From Microbacterium sp. Clip185 (GTDB lineage Bacteria > Actinomycetota > Actinomycetes > Actinomycetales > Microbacteriaceae): a stretch of DNA of 64,000 nt. Position 1 is the stretch's first letter; every line of letters starts with the position of its first letter. The position numbers and the translations under genes are program-made. Shown piece by piece: positions 42,779-50,688 of the stretch. The notes beneath the pieces are model-generated. The model saw only the letters and a program-made list of their open reading frames with translations, was not told where the DNA came from and made no database searches. The stretch covers positions 62,001 through 126,000 of the forward strand of contig NZ_CP117996.1 of assembly GCF_028743715.1 (NCBI RefSeq), given 5' to 3'.

Positions 42779-43732
42779 TCAGCCGGCGAGGATCGTCTCG
42801 ATCAGGTGGTCGGCGACGCCCGCGTCGACATCGAGCACGATGCGTGTGCGCACCCCGTCGTGGTCGCGCGCCGCGATCCGCTGCCCGCGCAGGTCGGCGA
42901 TCGTCTGACCGCGCCCGGGGCCGTCGGTCGCGTCGACCGTCACCGGTACACGGGGCGCGCGCGACGGGGTGATGCCGCCCACGATCGCGGCGGCGAGCGG
43001 GTCGTGCAGCGCGCACGTGCGGTGTCCGTAGGTGTCGCGATAGAAGTCGAAGTAGTGATCGAGGATGTGTCCGATCGCCGAGACGAACGGGCGTTCGTCG
43101 GCGACGAGCCGCTCGCGCTGCTGTTCGCTCATAGTGTGCTCCATGGTGGCGTCCAAGGGCACGAGCGTGACGTCCCAGTCAGCGGCGAGCAGGGCCGCCG
43201 CCCCCTGCGGATCGTTGTAGACGTTCGCCTCGGCGGCTGCCGTGATGTTGCCGGGGGCGAGGGCGGCGCCGCCCATCGCCGTCACGGCGGCGACGCGCTC
43301 GGGCAGGGTGGGGTCGGCTTCGAGGGCGTGCGCGAGGTTCGTCATCGGTCCGATGGTCAGCACGTGCAGACGCCCGGCGTAGGTGTGCGACAGGTCGATG
43401 AGCAGCTCCACGGCCGAGCGGGCGTCCGCCTCCCGCGGGCTCCGCGGGAGTTCGACCCCGCCGATGCCGTTGGCGCCGTGCACCCACTGCGCGCCGCCCC
43501 CGTACGGGTGGTCGAGATGATCGTGCGCGCCCTGAGCCACGGGGATGTCGTCGCGACCGGCGAGGGCGAGCAGGTCGAGCGTGTTGCGCGTGGCCTCTGC
43601 GGCGGAGATGTTGCCGCTGACGGTGCCGACGCCCACGAGGTCGATCGTCGGGGAAGCGAGCAGGTAGGCCAGTGCGACGGCGTCGTCGACGCCCGTGTCG
43701 CAGTCCAGGTAGACGGGGGTGGGCTCGGTCAT
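42779..43732 (-). CDS. Inosine-uridine-preferring nucleoside hydrolase
   Basis: A 317-residue calcium-dependent nucleoside hydrolase. It has the N-terminal YLDCDTGVDDAVAL metal site (Asp ladder), GTVSGNISAAEATRNTLDLL, GANGIGGVELP, the LHVLTIGPMTNLAHAL strand, VTAMGGAALAPGNITAAAEANVYNDPQGA, and a C-terminal HDPLAAAIV metal ligand. It splits ribonucleosides into base and ribose. It is divergent from the ribokinase gene (110-base shared promoter region), together forming a nucleoside-ribose salvage pair. Confidence 0.95.
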   Translation of the reverse strand: MTEPTPVYLDCDTGVDDAVALAYLLASPTIDLVGVGTVSGNISAAEATRNTLDLLALAGRDDIPVAQGAHDHLDHPYGGGAQWVHGANGIGGVELPRSPREADARSAVELLIDLSHTYAGRLHVLTIGPMTNLAHALEADPTLPERVAAVTAMGGAALAPGNITAAAEANVYNDPQGAAALLAADWDVTLVPLDATMEHTMSEQQRERLVADERPFVSAIGHILDHYFDFYRDTYGHRTCALHDPLAAAIVGGITPSRAPRVPVTVDATDGPGRGQTIADLRGQRIAARDHDGVRTRIVLDVDAGVADHLIETILAG

Positions 43733-43842
43733 CGTTCTCCTCGGTGGGTCGGGGCGCGACCCCCTCGTCCGCCTGTTCGGTTATATCTCCTCCTGCGCCC
43801 AGGCGCCGCATCCGGGGCTGCGGTGCGTGGTGGAATGGGGGG

Positions 43843-44667
43843 ATGCTCGGTCCTCTCTGCGTCGTGGGAAGTATCAACGTCGATCTGACGGCCACGGCCG
43901 GGCGCCTACCCGGCGCCGGCGAGACGGTCCTCGGCGGGCGGTTGCGCCGCGATGCCGGCGGAAAGGGGGCCAACCAGGCGGTGGCCGCGGCACGTCTCGG
44001 CGCTCGCGTGCGCATGGTGGGCGCCGTCGGCGACGACACCGACGGCCACGCGATGCTGCAGAACCTGCGGGATGCGGGCGTCGACACGAGCGATGTCTGG
44101 CTCGGCGACGATCCCACCGGCACCGCACTGATCATCGTCGACCAGGCCGGCGAGAACCAGATCGTCGTGTGCCCGGGTGCGAACGACACCGTCCGGCTCG
44201 ACGGCGTCGGTTTCCAGGCGGACGAGGCGGTCCTGGCCCAGCAGGAGATCCCGGTGTCGGCGATCGCGGCGCTCGCCGAGGTTCCCGGGTTCCTGGCGTT
44301 GAACGCGGCGCCCGCGCGCGAGGTGCCGCAGGCGGTGCTCGAGCGGGCCGACCTCGTGATCGTCAACGAGACCGAATATGAGCTGCTGCCCGCGCTCGCC
44401 GCCGCCCGCCGAGTGGCGGTCACCTACGGCTCGGCCGGTGCGGCATTGCGAGAAGGCGGCCGCGAGGTCGCCCGGGTGGGTGCCCCCCGCGTCGCCGCGG
44501 TCAACTCCGTCGGCGCGGGCGACGCGTTCTGCGCCGCCCTTACGCTGGCGCTGCACGCCGGATGGGATGACGTCACGGCCCTCACCGCCGCCTGCGCCGT
44601 CGGCGCGGACGCGGTGACGCACGAGGGTGCGCAGCCGCCGCTGCGGCGACTCGACACCTACCGCTGA
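43843..44667 (+). CDS. rbsK: Ribokinase (PfkB family)
   Basis: A 274-residue PfkB kinase. It has VVGSINVDLTATAGRLPGAGETVLGG, GGKGANQAVAAARLGARVRMVGAVGDD (first PfkB signature), GENQIVVCPGANDTV, ADLVIVNETEYELLP, and the catalytic AVNSVGAGDAFCAALTLAL (Asp base). It phosphorylates ribose, presumably released by the divergently encoded nucleoside hydrolase. ATG 43843 is preceded by a GGGGG purine run; a longer frame upstream reads out of the intergenic region. Slightly shorter than the usual ~300 residues. Confidence 0.92.
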   Translation: MLGPLCVVGSINVDLTATAGRLPGAGETVLGGRLRRDAGGKGANQAVAAARLGARVRMVGAVGDDTDGHAMLQNLRDAGVDTSDVWLGDDPTGTALIIVDQAGENQIVVCPGANDTVRLDGVGFQADEAVLAQQEIPVSAIAALAEVPGFLALNAAPAREVPQAVLERADLVIVNETEYELLPALAAARRVAVTYGSAGAALREGGREVARVGAPRVAAVNSVGAGDAFCAALTLALHAGWDDVTALTAACAVGADAVTHEGAQPPLRRLDTYR

Positions 44668-44834
44668 GCCGCTCCGGCGACGCGGCGAGCGCGTCGGAGC
44701 CGTGGGAATTGTCTGGACAGATGTCGAAGCACTGCGCGTGAGGCGCGGAGCTATCGTGAACGCACCCTCGGCCCTTCCGGCTCGAGAGCGCTCCCCCTCA
44801 ACGACTCTCAAACAAGACACCCTGGAGGTTTCCC

Positions 44835-45671
44835 ATGGCCTACGTGACCACCGAAGACGGCGCAGAGATCTACTTCAAGGACTGGGGCAGCACCGACGCG
44901 CAGCCCATCGTGTTCCACCACGGCTGGCCGCTCTCGTCGGACGACTGGGACGCGCAGATGCTGTTCTTCCTCAGCAAGGGCTTCCGCGTCATCGCGACCG
45001 ACCGCCGCGGACACGGCCGTTCCTCGCAGATCGGCACCGGCCACGACATGGACCACTACGCGAGCGACGTGAACGCGGTCGTCGAGCACCTCGACCTGCA
45101 CGACGCGATCCACATCGGACACTCGACCGGCGGTGGCCAGGTGGCCCGCTACGTCGCGAAGTACGGCGAGCCCCAGGGCCGCGTCGCCAAGGCGGTCCTC
45201 GTGTCGTCCGTGCCGCCGCTCATGGTGCAGACCGACGCCAATCCCGAGGGCACGCCGATCTCGGTGTTCGACGGTTTCCGTGAGGCGCTCGCCGCCAACC
45301 GTGCCGAGTTCTTCGAGGCCGTCGCATCCGGTCCGTTCTACGGCTTCAACCGTGAGGGTGTCACCCCCTCGCAGCCCGTCATCGACAACTGGTGGCGCCA
45401 GGGCATGACCGGCAGCGCGCTCGCCCACTACCTGGGCATCAAGGCGTTCTCCGAGACCGACCAGACCGAGGACCTGAAGGCCATCACGGTTCCCGTGTTC
45501 GTCATCCAGGGCGACGACGACCAGGTCGTTCCGTACAAGGATGCGGCTCTCAAGCAGCACGAGCTGCTGCAGAACTCGACGCTGAAGATCTACGAGGGCT
45601 ACCCGCACGGCATGCTGACCACGCACGCCGACGTGATCAACCCCGACATCCTGGCCTTCATCCAGGAGTGA
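44835..45671 (+). CDS. Alpha/beta hydrolase (non-heme chloroperoxidase/arylesterase type)
   Basis: A 278-residue hydrolase of the haloperoxidase-like subgroup: AEIYFKDWGSTDAQPIVFHHGWPLSSDDWDAQMLFFLSKGFRVIATDRRGHGRS, nucleophile Ser97 in HIGHSTGGGQVARYV, acid in VIQGDDDQVVP, and catalytic His in YEGYPHGMLTTHAD. It catalyses perhydrolysis or ester hydrolysis; the physiological substrate is unknown. A good ribosome-binding site GGAGG is at 44824. It is monocistronic, followed by a hairpin repeat. Confidence 0.93.
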   Translation: MAYVTTEDGAEIYFKDWGSTDAQPIVFHHGWPLSSDDWDAQMLFFLSKGFRVIATDRRGHGRSSQIGTGHDMDHYASDVNAVVEHLDLHDAIHIGHSTGGGQVARYVAKYGEPQGRVAKAVLVSSVPPLMVQTDANPEGTPISVFDGFREALAANRAEFFEAVASGPFYGFNREGVTPSQPVIDNWWRQGMTGSALAHYLGIKAFSETDQTEDLKAITVPVFVIQGDDDQVVPYKDAALKQHELLQNSTLKIYEGYPHGMLTTHADVINPDILAFIQE

Positions 45672-45681
45672 TCCGCTGACG

Positions 45682-45761
45682 GCGTTCGTCTCGCTTCGCT
45701 CGCTCAACGGCCGGACCGGTCTCCGGTCGTTGAGCGAGCGGCGCACTCGCGAGACGAAACG
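45682..45761. repeat. Full GTTTCGTCTCGC-type hairpin repeat
   Basis: Left arm GCGTTCGTCTCGCTTCGC then TCGCTCAACGGCCGG; right arm CCGGTCGTTGAGCGAGCG then GCGAGACGAAACG. It forms a long, nearly perfect hairpin between the hydrolase and the aldo/keto reductase. The half copy at 1764 shares the left arm. It is likely a REP-like element that also terminates transcription. Confidence 0.85.
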
Positions 45762-45837
45762 TGCCGGCGGCGGGCCGCGTGTCCAGCGGGTGTGGCAGGC
45801 TTGCGAACTGCACCCCTTTCCCTCCCGAAGGATCGTC

Positions 45838-46878
45838 ATGCCCATCGCCGCCGATGACCCCCGCTTGCTGTCCCCGTACATCGCGAAGGCGACCCGCTAC
45901 GACGACGTGCCGTTCGCTCGCGCCGGCGCCAGCGGGGTGCGTCTTCCCCGTGTCTCGCTGGGGTTGTGGCAGAACTTCGGTCGCGGCCGCTCGATCGAGA
46001 CGCAGCGCGAGATCCTCCTCCACGCGGTCGATCGCGGCATCGTGCACATCGACCTCGCCAACAACTACGGCCCGCCCTACGGCGCCGCCGAGACGACGTT
46101 CGGCACCGTGCTGGAGAGCGATCTGCGGCGCTATCGCGACGAGCTGTTCCTCACGACGAAGGCCGGCTACGACATGTGGCCCGGACCCTACGGCGACGGC
46201 GGGTCGCGCAAGTACCTGATGCGTTCGCTCGAGCAGAGCCTCACGCGGATGCGCACCGACTACGTCGACGTGTTCTACTCCCACCGCGTCGACCCCGAGA
46301 CTCCTCTCGAAGAGACCATGCAGGCGCTCGTCGACATCGTGCGCAGCGGCAAGGCGCTGTATGTCGGCATCTCCAACTACCCGGCCGAGCTCACGCGTCG
46401 CGCCCACGCCCTGCTGGCCGCCGAGGGTGTGCGCCTGCTCGTGCACCAGCCCCGGTACTCGCTGTTCGACCGCACCCCCGAGGCCGAGCTCTTTCCCGCG
46501 CTGCGCGAGCTGCAGGTGGGCAGTGCGGTCTTCTCGCCGCTGGCGCAGGGGCTGCTGACCGCCAAGTACCTCGACGGCAGTGTCCCGGCCGACTCGCGTG
46601 CCGCCGACAGTCACTTCCTCAACAGCAGCGCGCTCACCGACGACTACCTGCGCCGTATCCGGGGCATCGACGGCGTCGCGAAGGATGCGGGACTGTCGAT
46701 TCCGCAGCTCGCGGTCGCCTGGGTGCTGCGCGACGAGGTCGTCACCACGGCGATCATCGGCGCCTCGCGCCCGGGTCAGATCGATGACGCCATCGCCGCG
46801 AGCAAGGCGGAGCTCTCGCCCGAGGTCGTCGCTGCGCTCGACGAGTTCGCCGCGCCCGTCGGCGGCGCGGTCAACTGA
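45838..46878 (+). CDS. Aldo/keto reductase (YghZ/GpR-type)
   Basis: A 346-residue NADPH-dependent aldo/keto reductase of the L-glyceraldehyde-3-phosphate reductase-like subgroup. It has VSLGLWQNFGRGRSIETQREILLHAVDRGIVHIDLANNYGPPYGAAE (catalytic Asp/Tyr), LFLTTKAGYDMWPGPYGDGGSRKYLMRSLEQSLTRMRTDYVDVFYSHRVDP (catalytic Lys/His), and a nucleotide-binding C-terminus VTTAIIGASRPGQIDDAI. It may detoxify methylglyoxal or reduce sugars. ATG 45838 is preferred because the longer frame reads through the repeat. Ribosome-binding site GAAGGA. Confidence 0.92.
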   Translation: MPIAADDPRLLSPYIAKATRYDDVPFARAGASGVRLPRVSLGLWQNFGRGRSIETQREILLHAVDRGIVHIDLANNYGPPYGAAETTFGTVLESDLRRYRDELFLTTKAGYDMWPGPYGDGGSRKYLMRSLEQSLTRMRTDYVDVFYSHRVDPETPLEETMQALVDIVRSGKALYVGISNYPAELTRRAHALLAAEGVRLLVHQPRYSLFDRTPEAELFPALRELQVGSAVFSPLAQGLLTAKYLDGSVPADSRAADSHFLNSSALTDDYLRRIRGIDGVAKDAGLSIPQLAVAWVLRDEVVTTAIIGASRPGQIDDAIAASKAELSPEVVAALDEFAAPVGGAVN

Positions 46879-46949
46879 CGCGGGTAGCGTTCGACGCGGG
46901 TTCACCCGCGGGCACGTCGCCCGCGGCAGGATGGGACGCGGAGGCAGGA

Positions 46950-47237
46950 ATGTCGCGAAACGACCAGAAGAAGCTTGCTCAGCACCGGCGGATCGCCGAG
47001 TTGCTCGAGACCGAGCCGATCTACGTGATCACCCGAGCGCTGCAGAACGTGCCGCGCAAGCGCGAGATGGCCGAGGGTGGCGCGCGCGCGGCCGTCGAGC
47101 GGTGGAATGCGCTCCTTCGCACGCACGACGTCGACGGTCTGCGGCAGGCGCTCCTCGGTGACGACGACGAGAGCCGCACGATGCGCAACAACTCCGTGTT
47201 CGGCGGGGTCGTGTCCCGCGAGGAGGACGCGGCGTGA
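46950..47237 (+). CDS. Hypothetical small basic protein
   Basis: A 95-residue helical protein (SRNDQKKLAQHRRIAELLETEPIYVITRALQNVPRKREMAEGGARAAVERWNALLRTHDVDGLRQALLGDDDESRTMRNNSVFGGVVSREEDAA) with no recognised domain. Its stop overlaps the fructokinase start (GTGA), so it is translationally coupled to it. The AELLETEPIYVITRALQN segment suggests a small helical bundle. Function unknown. Confidence 0.7.
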   Translation: MSRNDQKKLAQHRRIAELLETEPIYVITRALQNVPRKREMAEGGARAAVERWNALLRTHDVDGLRQALLGDDDESRTMRNNSVFGGVVSREEDAA

Positions 47238-48127
47238 GCCGGCTGCTCGTCGGCATCGAGACGGGTGGCACGAAGATCGTCTGCGCGGCGGCGCCGGAGG
47301 GCGATCCTCGCCGCATCCTGACCCGCACCTCGGTCGCGACCGGTGAGCCGGACACGACGCTCGCGGCGGTCGGGGACTTCATCCGGTCGCTCGACGACGA
47401 GATCGCCGGTGTCGGGATCGCGGCCTTCGGTCCGCTGGATCTCGACCAGGCTTCGCCGACCTACGGATCGATCACCTCGACCCCGAAGGCGGGGTGGGAC
47501 GGCGTCGACGTGCTGGGCCGCATCCGTGCCGCTGCCGCCGGCGCTCCCGCCCGCATCACGACCGACGTCACCGGCGCCGCCCTCGGGGAGCTGCAGTGGG
47601 GTGCCGCGCAAGGCGCGAGCGATGTCGCCTACGTCACCGTCGGCACCGGCGTGGGGGCCGGGCTCATCGCCGCAGGTCGTGTGCTGGTGGGCACCGGCTG
47701 GCCCGAGATCGCTCACCTCCCCGTCGCACGGCACCCCGACGACACCTTCGCCGGCATCTGCCGCTTCCACGGCGACTGCCTCGAAGGCGTTGCGTCGGGG
47801 CCTGCCGTCCGTGCGCGCAACGGCGTCGACACCCAGCAGCTGGATGCGGCCGCCCGCGCGAAGAGCAATGAGATCACCGCGTTCTACCTCGCCCAGCTCG
47901 CCGCCACGCTGTACTTCACACTGGGCATCGAACTGATCGTCTTCGGTGGCGGCGTGCTCAAGACGCCCGGGTTGATCGAGGCTCTGCAGGAGGCCGCCGC
48001 GGTGCGCGTGGGTCCCGCCGGGGCGCGCGGCTCGTCGCGGAATCTGGCCATCGCCCGCACCGAGCTCGACGGCGAGGCGGGGCTCTACGGCTCTCTCCTG
48101 CTCGCCGAGCAGGCCGCCGCGGGCTGA
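47234..48127 (+). CDS. ROK-family fructokinase/glucokinase-like sugar kinase
   Basis: A 297-residue ROK kinase. It has LLVGIETGGTKIVCAAA (phosphate-1 loop), GVGIAAFGPLD, YVTVGTGVGAGLIAAGRVLVG, the zinc cluster motif GICRFHGDCLEGVASGPAV (C-x2-H-x2-C type, as in fructokinases) and LIVFGGGVLKTPGL. It phosphorylates a hexose, most likely fructose. The start is GTG 47234, overlapping the small upstream gene. A very strong hairpin terminator follows. Confidence 0.93.
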   Translation: MSRLLVGIETGGTKIVCAAAPEGDPRRILTRTSVATGEPDTTLAAVGDFIRSLDDEIAGVGIAAFGPLDLDQASPTYGSITSTPKAGWDGVDVLGRIRAAAAGAPARITTDVTGAALGELQWGAAQGASDVAYVTVGTGVGAGLIAAGRVLVGTGWPEIAHLPVARHPDDTFAGICRFHGDCLEGVASGPAVRARNGVDTQQLDAAARAKSNEITAFYLAQLAATLYFTLGIELIVFGGGVLKTPGLIEALQEAAAVRVGPAGARGSSRNLAIARTELDGEAGLYGSLLLAEQAAAG

Positions 48128-48152
48128 GCCCCCGCATCCGTCGCGCACGATG

Positions 48153-48181
48153 AACGCCCCGCCCGATTCGGGCGGGGCGTT
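48153..48181 (+). terminator. Intrinsic terminator after the ROK kinase gene
   Basis: AACGCCCCGCCCG pairs perfectly with CGGGCGGGGCGTT around an ATT loop (13-bp stem), followed by CTCGACG. It insulates the sugar transporter operon from upstream transcription. Confidence 0.9.
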
Positions 48182-48243
48182 CTCGACGTACGCGGAAGCC
48201 CTGCTTTCTCACGGTCGGACGTCGTTCGTTGCGATTAGGTGAG

Positions 48244-48256
48244 ATGTATGATGTAC
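48244..48256. promoter_or_regulatory. Putative GntR/FadR operator 1 (sugar ABC transporter)
   Basis: ATGTATGATGTAC (minus strand GTACATCATACAT) lies 62 bases upstream of the transporter start and overlaps a TATGAT -10-like hexamer. It shares the core TACATCWTAY with sites at 53981 and 60856. The likely ligand is the FCD-type GntR regulator encoded at 51988-52752. Confidence 0.6.
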
Positions 48257-48317
48257 TAGCTCCCGCCGTCACACGACGGCCCTGTCGTCAAAGACGCCGA
48301 CCAGAAAAGGACGCGCA

Positions 48318-49682
48318 ATGGCTTCACAGCACCGACGCTCTCGTCTCCTGACCCGCTCCCTCGCCCTGACCGTGGGATTCGCCGCCGTTGCGGCGCTGAC
48401 TGCCTGCTCCGGTGGAACCGATGGCGGAGGCGGATCCGAGTACGGCTTCGACGCCGCCGAACAGGACGCGAGCGCTCCCATCACCGTGTGGGTCGACTCC
48501 TCCCGCGAACCGATCGCCAACGCGTTCAAGGCCGCCAACCCCGACCTCACGGTCAACATCGAGACCTACGATGGCAACTCCGGCGGGAGCGACTCGTTCA
48601 AGACGAAGATCGCGCTCTTCGACCAGTCCGACTCCGGCTGGCCGGACGTCGTCTTCTCGACGCAGCAGAACGACACCTCGTGGGCGAGCAAGTCCAACAA
48701 CGGCGGTCAGCCCTTCGCGGCCGTCCTGAACAAGGGTCTTCTCTCCGACGACTTCCTCAGCGGCTTCACCAAGGGCGCCAACGACCCGATGACGGTCGAC
48801 GGCAATGTCTACGGCGTGCGCAACGACCTCGCTCCCGTCGTCTACTGGTACAACGACGCGCTGATGAAGCAGTTCGGCTACGAGATCCCGAAGACGTGGG
48901 AGGACTACCAGGCGCTCAGCGACAAGGTCGCGGCCGAGCACCCCGGCTACATCCTCGGCTCGGTGGGCGACTCGTTCCAGGGTCCCTACATCTACTACTG
49001 GGGCTCCGAGGCGCCGATCTTCCAGGTCGACGGCGACACCTTCACGAGCAACTTCTCCGACCCGAACTCCGAGAAGGCCACCAAGCTCATCGACCACATG
49101 CTCGCGAACAAGACACTGGTCAACGACAGCGTCTTCGGCGCCGACTTCGTGCAGAAGTACAGCGACAAGGTGCTCGGCATGCCGGGACCTGCCTGGTACT
49201 CCGGCGCTCTGTTCCAGAACAAGGACAGCCTCAACGCCGCCACGGGCACCATCGGCGCCGCAGCGCCCCTCTACTGGGACGGCTCGGACAAGGTGACCGG
49301 CAACGTCGGCGGTGGCGTCTGGTACGGCTCGAGCCACTCCAAGAACCTCGCGGCCGTCGCGAAGTTCCTCGAGTACGTCACGAGCTCCGACGACGCCGTG
49401 AAGCTCGCCGCGGGTCTTCCGGCCTACCAGTCGGCCGCAGACAAGTGGCTCTCCGAGCAGTCGAGCTCCGGCTACTACGTGGGCGACTTCCAATCCGCGC
49501 TGTCCACCGCTGCCGGTAGCGTGTGGAACGGTTGGGGCTACCCGTCGTTCAGCGCTGAGACGGCCTACGCCTCGATCGTGGTCCCGGGTATCGCCGCAGG
49601 CAAGAGCCAGTCCGACCTGGTGGATGCGCTCCAGAAGGAGTACCAGAACCAGGCGCAGGTGCAGGGCTACACCGTCAAGTAA
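48318..49682 (+). CDS. Sugar ABC transporter substrate-binding lipoprotein
   Basis: A 454-residue extracellular solute-binding protein (family 1). It has a lipoprotein signal (AALTACSGGTDGGGG, Cys about residue 34), then ITVWVDSSREPIANAFKAANPDLTVNIETYDG, GVRNDLAPVVYWYNDALMKQFGYEIPKTWEDYQALSDKVA, and a C-terminal GLPAYQSAADKW..FSAETAYASIVVPGIAAGKSQSDLVDALQKEYQNQAQVQGYTVK. It is the first gene of a transporter operon with two permeases and a mutarotase. Given the neighbours it probably binds L-fucose, L-rhamnose or glycans bearing them. Ribosome-binding site AAAAGGA precedes ATG 48318. Confidence 0.94.
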   Translation: MASQHRRSRLLTRSLALTVGFAAVAALTACSGGTDGGGGSEYGFDAAEQDASAPITVWVDSSREPIANAFKAANPDLTVNIETYDGNSGGSDSFKTKIALFDQSDSGWPDVVFSTQQNDTSWASKSNNGGQPFAAVLNKGLLSDDFLSGFTKGANDPMTVDGNVYGVRNDLAPVVYWYNDALMKQFGYEIPKTWEDYQALSDKVAAEHPGYILGSVGDSFQGPYIYYWGSEAPIFQVDGDTFTSNFSDPNSEKATKLIDHMLANKTLVNDSVFGADFVQKYSDKVLGMPGPAWYSGALFQNKDSLNAATGTIGAAAPLYWDGSDKVTGNVGGGVWYGSSHSKNLAAVAKFLEYVTSSDDAVKLAAGLPAYQSAADKWLSEQSSSGYYVGDFQSALSTAAGSVWNGWGYPSFSAETAYASIVVPGIAAGKSQSDLVDALQKEYQNQAQVQGYTVK

Positions 49683-49698
49683 TTCCCGTTCCACGCGG

Positions 49699-50688
49699 AT
49701 GCTGCCGCATCCGCCGCGAGCAAAGGAAGACATCATCGTCACCTCGGTCACCGCTCCCGTCGCCGCTTCCGCCTCTTCTGAGGCGGGGCGGCGGCGGGAG
49801 CCCCGTTCTCCCGCCCGTCGCCGACCCGATCACTCGCAGAGTCGTATCGGCTACGTGTTCGTCTCCGGCTACACCGTTCTGCTGCTGGCGTTCGGCATCT
49901 TCCCGACGCTCTACGCGGTGTATCTGTCCTTCACGAAGGACGGCGCCTTCGCCGGTGTGCAGAACTTCGTGAAGGTCTTCGCCGACTACCGGTTCCTCCC
50001 GGCCGTCATGCACGTCGGCGTCTACCTGGTCTTCTATCTGATCTCGCTGCTCGTGTTCGTCGTGCTGCTGGCGCTGCTGGTGCACGGGGTCGGACGGCGC
50101 TGGCTCTCCAGCAGCTACCGCTTCGTCTACTACATCCCCGGGGCGCTCGCCGGTGCCTCGAGCGTCATGCTGTGGCTGTTCCTCCTCGACCCCACCGTCA
50201 GCCCGGTCGCGTTCGTGCTGCGCTGGTTCGGGTTCGAGAACTTCGTGCAGACCGTCTCGGTCGACAACCTGCCGATCATCTTCACGATCATCGCGTTCTG
50301 GACCGGGGCGGGTGGATGGATCGTGATCATGTACGGCGCGTTGAACAACATCTCGGCGGACGTGCTCGAAGCCGCGCGCATCGACGGCGCGGGTCCGGTG
50401 AAGACCGCCATCCACATCCAGATCCCGCTGCTGCGCAAGTGGATCTCCTACATGGCGATCATGTCGTTGGCGGCCGGTACCCAGCTCTTCGTCGAGCCCC
50501 GTGTGCTTTCGCAGGCGTCGAAGGGCGTCGTGCCCCCGGACTACTCCATCAACCAGCTCGCGTACCTGTACGCGTTCCGCCAGGGCGATTTCAACGGCTC
50601 GGCCGCGATCTCCCTCCTGCTGCTGCTCGTCGCGGGCGCACTGTCGGCGGTCTTCGTCTTCCGAGGAGGACTCTTTGAGCGCGACTAG
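49699..50688 (+). CDS. Sugar ABC transporter permease 1 (MalF-like)
   Basis: A binding-protein-dependent permease with six to seven helices (IGYVFVSGYTVLLLAFGIFPTLYAVYLSFTKDG, VYLVFYLISLLVFVVLLALLV, ..). The EAA loop is ALNNISADVLEAARIDGAGPVKTAIHIQIPLLRKW. The start is uncertain. The good ribosome-binding site AAAGGAAG at 49722 is followed at ideal spacing by GTC, not GTG, so I give the in-frame ATG 49699 (329 residues); the natural start may be around 49735-49738 (316-317 residues). Partner of the second permease; no ATPase gene is present, so a shared MsiK-like ATPase is expected. Confidence 0.88.
   Translation: MLPHPPRAKEDIIVTSVTAPVAASASSEAGRRREPRSPARRRPDHSQSRIGYVFVSGYTVLLLAFGIFPTLYAVYLSFTKDGAFAGVQNFVKVFADYRFLPAVMHVGVYLVFYLISLLVFVVLLALLVHGVGRRWLSSSYRFVYYIPGALAGASSVMLWLFLLDPTVSPVAFVLRWFGFENFVQTVSVDNLPIIFTIIAFWTGAGGWIVIMYGALNNISADVLEAARIDGAGPVKTAIHIQIPLLRKWISYMAIMSLAAGTQLFVEPRVLSQASKGVVPPDYSINQLAYLYAFRQGDFNGSAAISLLLLLVAGALSAVFVFRGGLFERD

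Noticed and set aside
44668..44834. LexA-like palindrome around TTGTCTGGACAGA upstream of the chloroperoxidase-like gene
   Set aside because: It does not match the actinobacterial SOS box (CGAACRNRYGTTYG-type) and is short enough to occur by chance.
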